Assembly (NCBI GenBank): GCA_963971305.1
Contig: OZ020304.1
Location: 33,590,502 to 33,654,501, forward strand
Direction of reading: 5' to 3'
Source of the DNA: Arcuatula senhousia
Lineage: Eukaryota > Mollusca > Bivalvia > Mytilida > Mytilidae
DNA length: 64,000 bases
The notes under the pieces were generated by a model, which saw only the letters and a list, made by a program, of their open reading frames with translations, did not search any database and was not told the DNA's origin. A program made the translations under genes and the position numbers. This document shows, one piece after another, positions 22,141-34,700 of this stretch; the stretch's first letter is position 1, and each line of letters begins with the position of its first letter.

Positions 22141-23429
22141 AGTTTGCTATCAAATGATGTGACCCGTACTCACAAAATGTACAAAAAAAATGAATGAAGA
22201 AATAAAAAAAAAAGAACATGAAAATAGGTGGCGAATTAGAATATAATGGATTAAAAAATATCGATAAAATGAGTGAACATAAAAGAGAAAATAGAAAAAT
22301 AAGAGTAAGCAGTAACTGTTTTACTGTTCAAACAAAAAAGTCACCAAATTGGACTTCTTATCAACAGTTTCTTTAATTAAAATACAAAATATCAAAGTGG
22401 ATATAATAACGGTTAATTTCAAGTTGGTAAGTTAGTTATTGCTTAACACACAATCAGTTCGATTCTGGCTATATCCAGAAGATGAACATCATAGGAATGA
22501 TACAATGAACATAAAATAATTATGAAGTGGTGGATTTTGGGACACCTGGACAATCGGCGGGGACACAAGGACAATCGGGAAAGAAAAATTGACTGCCACT
22601 GGAAATCAAAGTAGCGTTGGTATCGTGTACTTTGAAGTCACGTTTGAACGAAGGCGAGCGATTTGTGTTGTGGTTTATAACTTTTCCGACAGAAGAAGGC
22701 AATTACTGAATTTAAATAGATCTTTATTTATGTATGAACCACGCTATCTTACAATGATATGAAATCGATATAACTATTTTCCGGTAACTTTTATATTAAG
22801 CATTGATGGTTTTAATTTCTATAATTTGTATATCCCCGCTAAAATAAATTTCCCATTCGTACAGGTGACAAAAGTCACGTGATACACAAAATGTAGTTTT
22901 AAAAAGGATAGGAAAAGTATAGAAAATACTATATCATCATTTTAAATGAAATTTGAAAACACATCAGACATTTTCTTAGGGACTTGTAAAATACGGATTA
23001 GAAGGCTCATTTACCCCCAATAAAATAAAAACTTGTACCGGAAGTCGAATTCACATAAAATTAGATGCTATATATCTTTGGTTGCGGGGGAAATTTGGAA
23101 ATTTCGACCCATTACCATACTTGGAACTCATGTGACCTCTAACTAAAACGAGTGATGGTAGGGAAAGGTAACTTAGCGTCCTTTTATATCCTCTGGGTCC
23201 CATTCTTACCGAGGCCTGAAGGTGAGTTCTTTGCCATGCGAGTATGTACGTGATATTTTTCCCCAACATGGTGCAACACTGACTATAACTTATGGTCTGG
23301 TTTTCCGATTATAGCCTGACGACCCCAGCAATCATTATGACAGGGGATCCCTGTTACATAACCTGGGGTACACATCTCAGTCGCTTTGTGGACAAAGAAG
23401 CCTGACCCAATTTTACCTCATCAACATTT
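22141..23429. other. spacer between two duplicated blocks
   Basis: AT-rich spacer. A short tandem GGACACCTGGACAATCGGCGG / GGACACAAGGACAATCGGGA lies at about 22539-22580; its second half has a look-alike at about 40031-40075. No gene seen. Confidence 0.4.
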
Positions 23430-24110
23430 ATCATCATTTCCTTTGTTGGACCTCATTTTCCACTAAGCTTTCAGTCTGTTACATGTAAACATGAAATCTA
23501 ACACCAACAACAGTATAAATGATGTTGATCGAGGGAGATGCGGGATATGATGTGAATATCATTATATCATACTTTTTATATTCTAAGAACATAAAAATGT
23601 TACTGCTTATGTAACACCGATATTTTGAAATTTATTTATCTAAAAAAGGCTTTATAATATTAAGTCTATATATAATAAATATTGATAGAACGAAATAAGT
23701 AATTATTTTGAAGCGGCAACATGTTGTTTAACAATTCTTTGTTCTTATTTATAGAAAAATCCACTATGGTACATGTACTTACATGACAAATATATACTTA
23801 GTTTTTTGTTTTGCAAGCCACTGTGAAAATAATTACAATTGATCGTCAGCCAAACATAGCCTTTAATAACAATATGACAAGAAGAAATAAAATATTTTGT
23901 TAATCAAATACTTTGAATTTGCATGCTTCTTCAATGACAAGCTGTATCGCAATGTAAAACCGCGGAAATATATTTAATTAAAGAAATTAGAATTACACCA
24001 AGGAGCTTTCTAAACTACATACATATTACTAATAAAATTGTTTATTTTCTTCAGAATCTATAACAATTTTTCAAAAAAGTACATTGTGAAGTTTGCAGTC
24101 AAAGGACGTG
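23430..24110. repeat. long direct duplication, copy 2
   Basis: Diverged copy of 21330-22140, displaced by about 2.1 kb in the same orientation. It lies about 1 kb upstream of the duplicated LITAF 5' region. Confidence 0.75.
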
Positions 24111-25089
24111 ACCCCTCCTCGGAAAATTTTAAAAGAGGATTGAAGCTCTTTAAAAACAACAACCTGAAAATAGTTGGAGAGTTAAAATGGGTGAACTTGG
24201 ATTAGCTGTGTGTGTATATATCAAGTATTAACCTTTCATCAGCATCATTTGAATTCAAAACATTTGAAATAAAAAACCATAAGTAATGAAATAAAAGTTC
24301 TCAAATTCGAAACGTTCGAACAGGAATTATAAACTTAGCAAATGGTTTAATTAAATGAGAAAAAAGATGCCTTGATTTCTGATCAGAGTTGTTGATAATC
24401 TCCTTTTATCAATTTCTTGTGTAATTATAAAGTGTCGAACTTCCTTTTCCGACGTCTGTAAAACTTACCTTTAAATTGAATTAGAGTGACACAGTGCCAC
24501 AGTCGGACCTTAAGGTTCATGGCTACACTTCGAATACAATGGTATATTTTACCTATTTGTCTAGTGTATGTACGACTATACACAAAATACAAAAAAAAAA
24601 TAAAGTATTGCAGCGTCTAGATATAAATTCTCTGATGACTTTCTCTCTCATTTTATACAAGATTACTTTTGTTGCTTTATCTTTTCATTTTCTTTCCGTC
24701 CAAATTGTACCTTACATAAGTCATAAATTGCCCCTAAATGACTTTCCATAACACCGATGGTGTGAAGATTTAATAACACTAATAATTACATTTCTTACAC
24801 GTGGAGGTCAAATAACAGAGCATGTTTGACTATTTTTGGATCAAATAAAACGGCAAAGGAAATGCCCAGGCAAAATGGTTCAAGTGTACACGTAAAAATA
24901 CTAAAACGTATATCAAAACAATCTCGGGTGCAACGTCGTTGATTATATAAACACCCTTAAAAAATCGACAAAATATATAAGTACCGTTCAAAAAGAGATA
25001 ACTTTATGACAATTTAAAACACCAGGTTTCTTTCTTTGTATTGCACAAGGGCGATATACTCGGAACTCAATTTGGCTTCCCTGTTCAAG

Positions 25090-25747
25090 AGGTTTAGTTT
25101 TGAGTACGTTTTGTTCGATACTTTTGATTTTTGACTTTCCAGTGTTTAAATTTAAATGCTGCTTATGACAGTTTTCTTCTTTGAATGTGCATATGCGGCA
25201 TCACAGATCAACAGTTTTATATCTTTGTATTTTATTGACCTCCGAAAATAATATAAATATACTAAGTTAATATTTGAACGACCCTCGTGCTTATCCGGGA
25301 ATCCGTTAAAACTTATCATAAAAATAGTTAACAGATACTTATGAAAATGCCCGGAGGTCTGTTCAATTTGCGTCATGTACATGCAAACTTCATTCCTCTT
25401 CTTTGGTCATACTAAGAACATAAGTCATTATCGGCTATTTTTTTATAAAAGAAAAAGCTTCGTTGTTATCTAGAAGTGTATTTAAAAAAAAAACCAAACA
25501 ATATCTCTTGAATTCGAAAGAACTGATCGAATTCATATCTTTAATATCATACATGTTATAGAAAAATAATGATGATCTTAGAGTGCAATTTGTTTATCTT
25601 TACCATGCACTTAATCGATCAGTCCATAGTTAAAAATTGAAACAATTAAATAGTAATGTATAGTTTTATTGATTAAATGTCATTAAAAAGTGTGTGAATT
25701 CTTAATTTATTTTCTTGGGGGAGTTCGGATTAATAGGAGCTGTTCCC
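25090..25747 (+). promoter_or_regulatory. 5' flank of LITAF gene 2, paralogous to 10375-11012
   Basis: Contains GTTAATATTTGAACGACCCTCGTG, a TATAAAAG box at about 25444-25451 and sequence leading to the ATG at 25748. The TATA-like box is about 300 bp from the ATG, much as in the upstream copy (10737 to 11013). No transcription start can be fixed from sequence alone. Confidence 0.45.
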
Positions 25748-25775
25748 ATGTCTTCTAATCCGCCAGGACACCTCA
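25748..25775 (+). CDS. exon 1 of LITAF gene 2
   Basis: ATG through phase 1, then GTAAGATT. Joined to exon 2 it yields Asn (A|AT) followed by QNQYGSAFSTQPP. The nearest upstream duplicate (11013-11040) differs at only a few positions and keeps the reading frame. Confidence 0.6.
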
Positions 25776-28700
25776 GTAAGATTTTAAAAGATATTTAATA
25801 AAAAAGATTACAAAAACGAACATTAGTTTAGAAAATTAATTTAAAGATATTTTTTATATAAATGGATTTCCTTCCTATAAATGGAAAAATGTTTAAAAGT
25901 TTTCCCTTCAAAAAACATTTTATAACAGTACAAATAAGCATGCAAGGTAATTTGTAATGGTTTACAGGGAAAATTTGTTTAAAAAAATTAAAAGAAAAGT
26001 AGCAAAAGACTTATGTCTATGTAAAATAAAAATATGAGAATGCATGTTTTTGTTAAACTAAATATAGATGGAAAATTGAATTGGTATATAGAGATATTTC
26101 ATATGAATGAAGATACTAAAGGTTCAAGTGTTTTGAGAATATTCAAAATGTATCAAAAAAAAAGCCCTGGAATTTCTTTTCTAAATTTAAATGGACCGAT
26201 ATAAATTATATTTGAAAAAAACTTAAATAAAAAAAATTAATATGTATTATCAAATATTTTTTTTATCTGCAAATATACTTATAACTAAAACAAAATGCAT
26301 GAATAAAACTTTTTTTCTTTTGTGTGTAAATTATTGTAAAAGTAATCTTAGTAAATGTATTTAAAATATGAATGGGATCCACGATCCCACTATAACAAAT
26401 CTCGAGTGTCATTATGAATTCTACTGCAAAATCAGGATGACACAGAATCGTCCTAAGGCAAATCTGGATATCCTAATTTCTTCTAGAACAGATTGGAATC
26501 CCGATTGGGCTAGGAAAAAGCCCTGTCCCATTAGGACAGTTCCAAATAAAAAAAAACCAGATATATAGATAGATAATTTTGCAGACGAATGAGAAAACAC
26601 ATAGTTAGCGAGAGATAAACATACTTTATTGCATAATAAAACCTCAAAGAGGTTAAGCAAATACAAATATACGTGTAAAAACATACAAAAAACAATGAAC
26701 ATCTAACTCTACATACAAAGACATTATATATTATATTATTGCATGATAAAAACCTCAAAGAGGTTAAGCAAATACAAATATACGTGTAAAAACATACAAT
26801 AAACAATGAACATGTAACTCTACATACAAAGACATTATATAGAATTTACAAATATGTATGACTTTGACCAATGTGGATCTCATTGTCGCAACTCAAATGA
26901 TTGCTTTATAAAATCAACAACCGTGGGCAAAACATCCATATTTGGGTTAAGTACAAAAATCAATTTATCAATGGTTTCAAGCTGGTTAAAATTAGCATAT
27001 TGTTTTTGTATTGAGTCAATAAAAGTTTTTCTTATATTATTATTAAGTTGACAATGAAAGAAAAAATGAGCTTCATCATCAATTATTTTGCATGATTTAC
27101 AAAATCTTTGTTCTCTTGGTATATTCTTGTATCTACCAAGTTCGATCTCTAGATTATGGTCACTAATACGGAGTTTGGTAAGTATTTTTCTACTATTAAA
27201 GTTTTGGAGGTTTAAGTAATCTGAAACATTAACATCAGACTTTAACTTGCTGTAAAGATATAATTTCGAGGAAGCATCAAAGCTAGATATTTTGTTTATT
27301 ATAAGTTCATCATATTTCTCTTTAATAGTTTTTTTGTTTTCTCTTTTTATGTGTAACTTATTAATTTCCTTAAAACTTTTATTGTCATTCTCAAAATTTT
27401 CATAATCTATTTCAAATTCCGTCATAACAGATCTAGCAAAGCTATACCAAGTATACACACCATCTGTGTGAAGATTTTTATTTAAATAGAGTGCTTCTTT
27501 AACAAGAGGGTTTATATCTATACAGTTTAGTCTAGAAAAGTAGCAAATAACTTGTGTTTTAATAAAAGAATCTAGTGGTAATCTACCAAGTTCAGATTTT
27601 GCAGCAATATTACATGCTGTTTTTCTTACACCCAAAACACTTTTACAAAATTTATTGTGTACTTTTTCAAAAGCAGGCTTATCAGAAAATGATAGTATAT
27701 CAACATTTTTTCCACTCACATTAGATCTTTGAAGTGCTTTATACATTGAGAAATAATCATCCATATACCAGATCTCACTGTTATATAAAATTATTGGTCT
27801 GATTAAATTGTCAAATAATTTACATGACAGTTCTACTGGTGTATGTTTGAAGTTTGACATATACTTTTTAATAGAGAATAGTGCTTTTAATCCCTTTTTA
27901 GAAAGTTCCTGGGATGACTTAAATTTTCCTGTATGACAAATAATAATGCCTAAGAAGTTAAATTCCTTCACTTCATTTAATATATTATTTTTATAACAAA
28001 AATTATTAGAGACCAAACTTGCCTTTGAGTTCTTTTGGAAAACAATAATTTTAGTTTTACTTGTATTGACTGTTAATTGCCATTTATGACAATACAGTTC
28101 CAACTTATTAAGTGCTTGCTGTAATCCTGAGGCTGTTTCTGATAAAATCACAAGATCATCTGCAAAGCTTAATGTACTAAGATATGTACTATCTAAACAT
28201 ACAGGATCACAATGGTTATCAAATTCTGAATGCAAGTCATTAATGAAACAATTAAACAATGTGGGACTCAAGCTATCACCTTGCTTTACACCTCTTTTGA
28301 TTTGAAAATAGTCTGAAAAAGTGTTTTCAATCTTAATTGAAGACTCACATGATTTATACATATCTTTAATAATGCTAAAAAGTTTAATGCCAACATTGTT
28401 TTCCCTCAATTTATACAGGAGTCCATCGTGCCACACTGTATCAAAGGCACGTCTTAAATCAACAAAACAAGAAAATATTTTAGTCTTCTTTTTTGTTAAA
28501 TACTTGGTTATTAAAGATTTTAATATAAATATACTATCAGTGGTCCTGTGATTGACTCTAAAACCAAATTGTTGGTTTGCAAATTTATCCTCATAAAAAT
28601 CAACTAGTTTAGCATTAATTACTGCACTAAACAGTTTTGCCAAGCAGTTTTGTAGGGAAATACCCCTGTAGTTATTAATATTATTTTTATCCCCTGATTT

Positions 28701-31700
28701 ATGTATAAGTATTATAAAAGACTTTCTCCAACTAGTTGGATATTTGCCTGAGTCCAAAATTAAATTAAAAAGTTTAATAATAGATTTGCTAGTAACAATA
28801 CTACTATATTTAATAATTTCATTAGAAATTTTATCAGGTCCAGCACTTTTTCCTGTGTTTAACTTTTTAATACATCTATTTAATTCAGTTAAGTTAAATG
28901 GACTATCTGTAACTTCATTAAATGAAGGATATCTGTTTGACTCAGATTCAACTTTTTCTTTAAAGTTCTTATCAAACTCAAGGGTGTCCCCTTGTGTTTT
29001 AAAATGGTTTATTAAATCATCAAAACCAGCTTGAAGTTCTATTGTTTTATTAGAATCTTCATATTTAAGAGACTTTAGAAGTTTCCAGTATTGCTTAGGA
29101 TCAGTGTCTCTTAATGTAATAAGTTTATTAAATATTTCTTTTCTATATTTCTGTGTTTTTCTTTTAATCATTTTTTTACATTCTTTTGAACATTTAAGGA
29201 ACCTTGTCCTTAAATCTTGATTATATGGATCTCTACTTAAGAGGTTGCCTAAATAAAATAATGTCTTTCTAGTGTCTGATAACTCTTTATCATTCCACGG
29301 CTTTTTCTTTATCTTCTTCTTCTTCTTCTTCTTTATTGATATCATTTTACAAGATCTTGTGGACAGATCTTTAAAAATACAATTTAAATCAGATTCTGCC
29401 TTATCTATACCAAAACTATCATTATCAAATAAAGAATTTTCATAATTAATGATATTATCTATGACGGCTTTATCTTCTAAAGCAGTATATAACTTTTCTT
29501 TAGAGACATTTTCCCACTTATATAAAAAGTCTATTTTGTGTGAATTGCCACTCTTTTTTAAAAAGTTTTTGTTTATGTGACATTTTAAATGCACTACTAT
29601 TTGAGAATGGTCAGACAAATAATTTGGGTTTAATGTTTGAAAAAAGTTAACATTTTCAAAGAGATCCACACTGGTCAAAGCATAATCAACAACACTACAT
29701 CCATTAGATTTATAACAAGTCATATTACCAAAACTATCACCAATAAAGCGGCCATTTAGAATTCTTAGTTGGGAGGCAATACAAAGATCAATTAATTGCT
29801 GCCCTTGTGTGTTGAAAACATTATCCAATGAGTTTCTGTTTATGTATAAATCATTACAATAATCCTCAGGTAAAATTTCCTGCATGGATGGATGTATCTG
29901 GCCTTCATTATCAATAAAATCTTAATGATTACCACAGTCTGTAGTTGACAGTTTGATTTGGTTACCATCCGCTTTACCATTATTAGCTTCTTGCCCATAG
30001 TATAAATGCAAAATGTTACAGTGAATAAGTGCATATGATTAGTTGAAAATGCTCAAATTATATTAAATTTTGCTACACCTGACATGCGTTTCGTGTACTC
30101 AAGACTCATCAGAGGCGCTCTACCCAAAATATTTGAAAAAGCAAAACACTACATAATTATGAAGAGCATAGAACAATAAAGACAAAAATACAAAATTGGG
30201 AACCAAATAATAACTACGATCGTCAACCTATGTCTGGGGTAGGAAGAACCTTAGGTTAAGACAATTTTGAAATTTTAATGGATAATTTATAGCTTTAAGT
30301 TTTGGTGCCGAAGCGAGCTAACCTCGGGGAATTAAAACTCTAGCTGCAGCGCTTACCTTCACGAGTGTTGGTATTTGAATAACAACAAAGTTTCAGACAT
30401 TAAATTTGAACTGTTAGTAATGCTAATTAGTCACTGAAAGGTTGAAATGAAAGGGATGATATAAAAAATAAACATGTAACTATTAAATGCGAAATGCCTT
30501 TCGACTGCAACAGAGATTTTAGTGAATAAATACAAAGAAGCTATAAAAAATGTTCTTTTACATTGAACTAAATGTGAATTTTGAACTTTTCAAATATTCC
30601 TATATGACTTTTTACTGATGAAAACTTTGACATTAAGTAAAAAGGATAATTTTAAGATAAAATTAGATAAAATTGACCCCCCCAAAAGTTGGAAATTGTA
30701 CAAGAATACATAGACATTTTTGTACTAATCTACACTTAGACGTCGTGCACAAAGTTGACTCCATTAACATTTAAACCCAGATATATCAAGTGCCGTCAAC
30801 TTTGTGCGTGCCGTCTTAGCGTCTGTGCGGCGCCCGGTTGGCGAATAGGCCAGCAGCAGAGCCTAGCTTGTCGTAAGAGGCGACTAAGGGTCTTAGGATT
30901 CTGACGTCGGGTCAGTGCTCAGCCCACAGAGTGACAAAGTGTGTATCCTAGGTGGCTAAATAGGGAGGACCTCGTCCGCGGGGGTTGTCAGGTCTATAAT
31001 ACGGGAACCCTGTCCGCTGATCATAGTGGGCCAACGTGTATGGAAATTGCCACGCTTCATGCGCGTTAAAGACCCCTTTTTGGACCACATAGGCTTAATT
31101 ATTCGCCCATAACCACCCCTCTCCTTTTCTTGTGTTCTTCAAAATTTACCGTTGCTTTGTTTCCCACCAATCCCTCATATTAAAGGAGTAGGGGCGATAA
31201 GGCCCTCATTAAGCCTAAAATTATGAAGGTTATGCAAAAGTGTCCATTTCTGGCCAGAATATAGTGTCAACGCTGCCATAAAGGTAAACATGTCCAAAAA
31301 TTAAAAAAATTAATATTGAAGCGTCGTAATGACGTCATAATTCTATTGATTTTAGCAAAAATGACGAAAATTGTGAAATTTTTGCCGTTTTTAATGGATA
31401 TTTTGGACTAGAAAACATCGTCCGCACACGAGAAACAAGTTTATACTTTTAAAAAAGGTTTATATAAGCCATATTAACAATCTGTAAAAATACTAAGTTG
31501 TTTCTTGCGTTCGGAGATACTTTTCTAGTCCAAAATGTATCTTAAAAATACTGAAAATCGATGTAAATTGGCGATTTTCTGAATAAGGTCAGTTTCATTT
31601 CATTTTTCCTGTGAAACAATCATTTATAACTTCAAAAATATATTTTGTTTCTCATTTTCGGACATCTAATAAAATGTTTTATCAGCATCTGACCACAGTA

Positions 31701-34700
31701 TTCGAAGGTTAAGATTTCGGTAAAATTTTAGGCCAAAAACAGGCCTTATTGCCCCTACTCCTTTATCAACATCCTTTTATGTTCATTTTATCATCCTTTT
31801 CATGTTCATCGCCTGTAAATAACCTATATAGCGTGCACGAACGTAAAACACCAACTCGCTCACTCACTCACTCTTTCGAGGGGACCCTTTTGGAGACCGG
31901 AAAGCAACTGGCCCGCAACAGAGCCTTGCTTGTCGTAAGAGGCGTCTACGGGTCTTTGAAATCCAACATTGGGTTAGTGCTCAGCCCACAGAGCGATGAA
32001 GTGTATGCCTTTCATAGCTGAATAGGGTGGCCCTCGTCTGCAGAGGTTGACAGGTCTGACCGCTGACCTTAGCGGGCCAACTTGTGTTGAGGCCACGTTT
32101 CATGCACGTAAAAGACCCTTTTGCAGACCGCACCACATAGGCTGAATTTTCCGCCCTAACACACATCCTGCTTTTCCTGTGGTCTTCAATATTAAATGTT
32201 CCTTTGTTTCCCACCCTAGCCGCACATTTCATTTCTAATCATCATCATATCAACTGCTTACTCTTCTGGGCACCTGACTACACTCTTGTTACGATTTGAG
32301 TTCAGGTTGTTGATTTCTGTTTGGTTAATTTGTGATTGTATTTCCTCATACTGTTCTTGTTCGTGTTAACCGTTTGTTCCGTTGGCCTTTCGGACATTAG
32401 ACACTCTAATGGCCCATTGGTGCCTTTTTGCTTACATCATTCTTTTCATGTTCATCGCCTTTAAACCTATATATCGTTGCAAGGGCGTAAAACTCCAACT
32501 TACTAACACACTCACTCTTTCGAAGGTAAGCACAGCACAAATAGGATTATCAGTACAGTACACTTATATTTTTACCTTTGGATAATAAATACAACATTAT
32601 TTAGTTTTAGCTGTTAATTGACACTTTTTTCAATTTCAGATCAAAATCAATATGGATCAGCCTTTTCAACACAGCCACCAACGGCATCCTATGGTCAGCC
32701 AGTTCATACACAGCCCGCTGTTAATCTTCAAATGGACCCGACTATGGCCGCAATGATACAACAACAGATGGCACATGCCAGTGCGTTAATGGATCCAAAT
32801 AATCCAATTAATAGTAGAGATCCTGTAAGAATAAAATGTCCTTCATGTAATATGGATGTAACTACGGAAACAGAATCGGTTGCCGGATGCTTTACTTATA
32901 TGCTATGTTCGTTTTTTTGTGCAACTGGGTAAGAGCTTTTAAAAAACATAATGTAATCACTGGTTACTGCGATGTCTTTTATTAAAAACGAATAGGCATT
33001 AACACTCCCGGGTTAACACTTCACTTTTATTTTCATATAAAGCTCATTTAAAAAAAAAATTCAACTCCAACCATTAAGCGCGTTAGTGAATTAATGTTTA
33101 CGCCCTTGCAACACTACATGCATATAAACAGTCCGCCAAAAGTTAAGCACCACCCATTTTAAAATGGAAACCTCTTTTCATATTTTATTGAAATATTCTG
33201 ATCTATTGCACACAAGAACCTTTGGGTACTAGAGCCATTTGCATCCTACAAAACTTGAAAATAAAGAAAGATTTTCAGAATATTGGTACATAGTATTGTT
33301 TGAATTTACCCGATCCTGAATTCAATTTTCGGAGATCGATAGAAAAAGCAGAGAATGAAAGAAAAACTTTTTTTCAAAGAACCTTTCACATGACACTTCC
33401 TTAATTTGTCGCGTTGTCAATCACATCAAACTACAAATATTAGTTTTTAATGGGTTTTGTAGGTTTTGGGGGCCTGCTTAAAAATATCTGCTTTTTCCCG
33501 ACTTTCTGACAATGTTTATTTACAAATGCTAATTTTGCTTTTAAACCACATGGAAATAAAACTTTTACTTTTTGATGATGATTAAATAAGTTTTTTAAAG
33601 GGTTTAAAGGGTTTTTAAAGGATAAAAAATATTTTTTTCATGTTTTTTTCAGAAAATGTCTTTTTTTTCGCAAAACTCAAAAAATGAGTTAACTGTTTCC
33701 AGAAAGACATTTCTGTCATAAAAACTGTGTGACAATAACACTTATTAAGTAACAGTTTTGTGTGGAGAAGGATTAACATGTCGGTGAACTTTTATAGTGA
33801 TGAGAAGACATTTTCTTTAAAAAATGGATTTTACAGAAAATGAGATTTTAGAAAAGTGATGTTTTGGACAAACACCATTGCTAGCACAAATTAATACGAC
33901 ATTAAATTTTGAAGTTTCTGACGCAAAAAGTGACCATACCAATTCCATTTTCTAAGGGCAGCATCTTTTTTTCAGTTTGTGGCCTAAAATTTGACCAGAA
34001 AAGATTTATCCCCCTTTTCAAACAATTTGTGCTGGGTTTTGTTTTATCATTTTAATGAATATGTTTTAACAATATGTTTTACTGTAAGACATCAAGCCAA
34101 CTTAAAGAACACACAACTTAAACTGGACAAAATTTGTATTTTTCGTCAAAGTTTTTTCTAAGAAACATTTTAGACGTTAAATCATGTTCTGTTTGAAGTA
34201 TCTTTTCACTTAAGATTTCTATCACTGGCGAATACCCTTTGGTGTAACATAACTTCGAAATGTGTGTTTTAGGAATACACATTTAAAATATATCATATCA
34301 TTACATGTAACTGGCGTTTGCATTTTAACTTTGAAATTGTACTTATAAAAATATATAGGAAGGTGCTTAACTTATGGCGGAGTGTATAGATTATGTAAAG
34401 AAGATGAACATAACAAGAGGCTCCCAGGAGCCTAAATCGCTCACCTGGTCTTGATGTCAACCCTATATTTTGTAGAGCTAAATGAGCTGAACATTTAAGC
34501 AAGCAACATTTTTTCTTTATCTAGTATAGTTTTCATACTATAGGCCAAAAACACGAAAAACCGTGATTTTAGGGGTCGTAACCCCTATAAGGAGTCATCT
34601 GACAACTTCGACCCTATGGAGACTTTTGTAGAGCTTTATGCGCTGAACATTTAAGCAAGCAACAGCTTTTCTTTATCTGCTATAGTTTTCATTCTAAAGG

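Larger units (their letters stand above)
26560..30050 (-). mobile_element. non-LTR retrotransposon (LINE), 5'-truncated, with near-intact ORF
   Basis: Minus-strand element in intron 1 of LITAF gene 2 and antisense to it. The coding region starts inside the endonuclease, so the 5' part is missing. Beyond 30050 lies repeat A sequence. The 3' untranslated part (about 26560-26879) contains a 109-bp tandem duplication (26630 and 26739 starts), each copy with the hairpin AACCTC-AAA-GAGGTT. No clear target duplication was identified. Confidence 0.85.

Noticed and set aside
32382..32585. Strong GTAAGC donor at 32527 as the end of LITAF gene 2 exon 1
   Set aside because: The required phase has a stop just upstream and no ATG, and the sequence is the tail of repeat C. 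The micro-exon at 25748 fits better.
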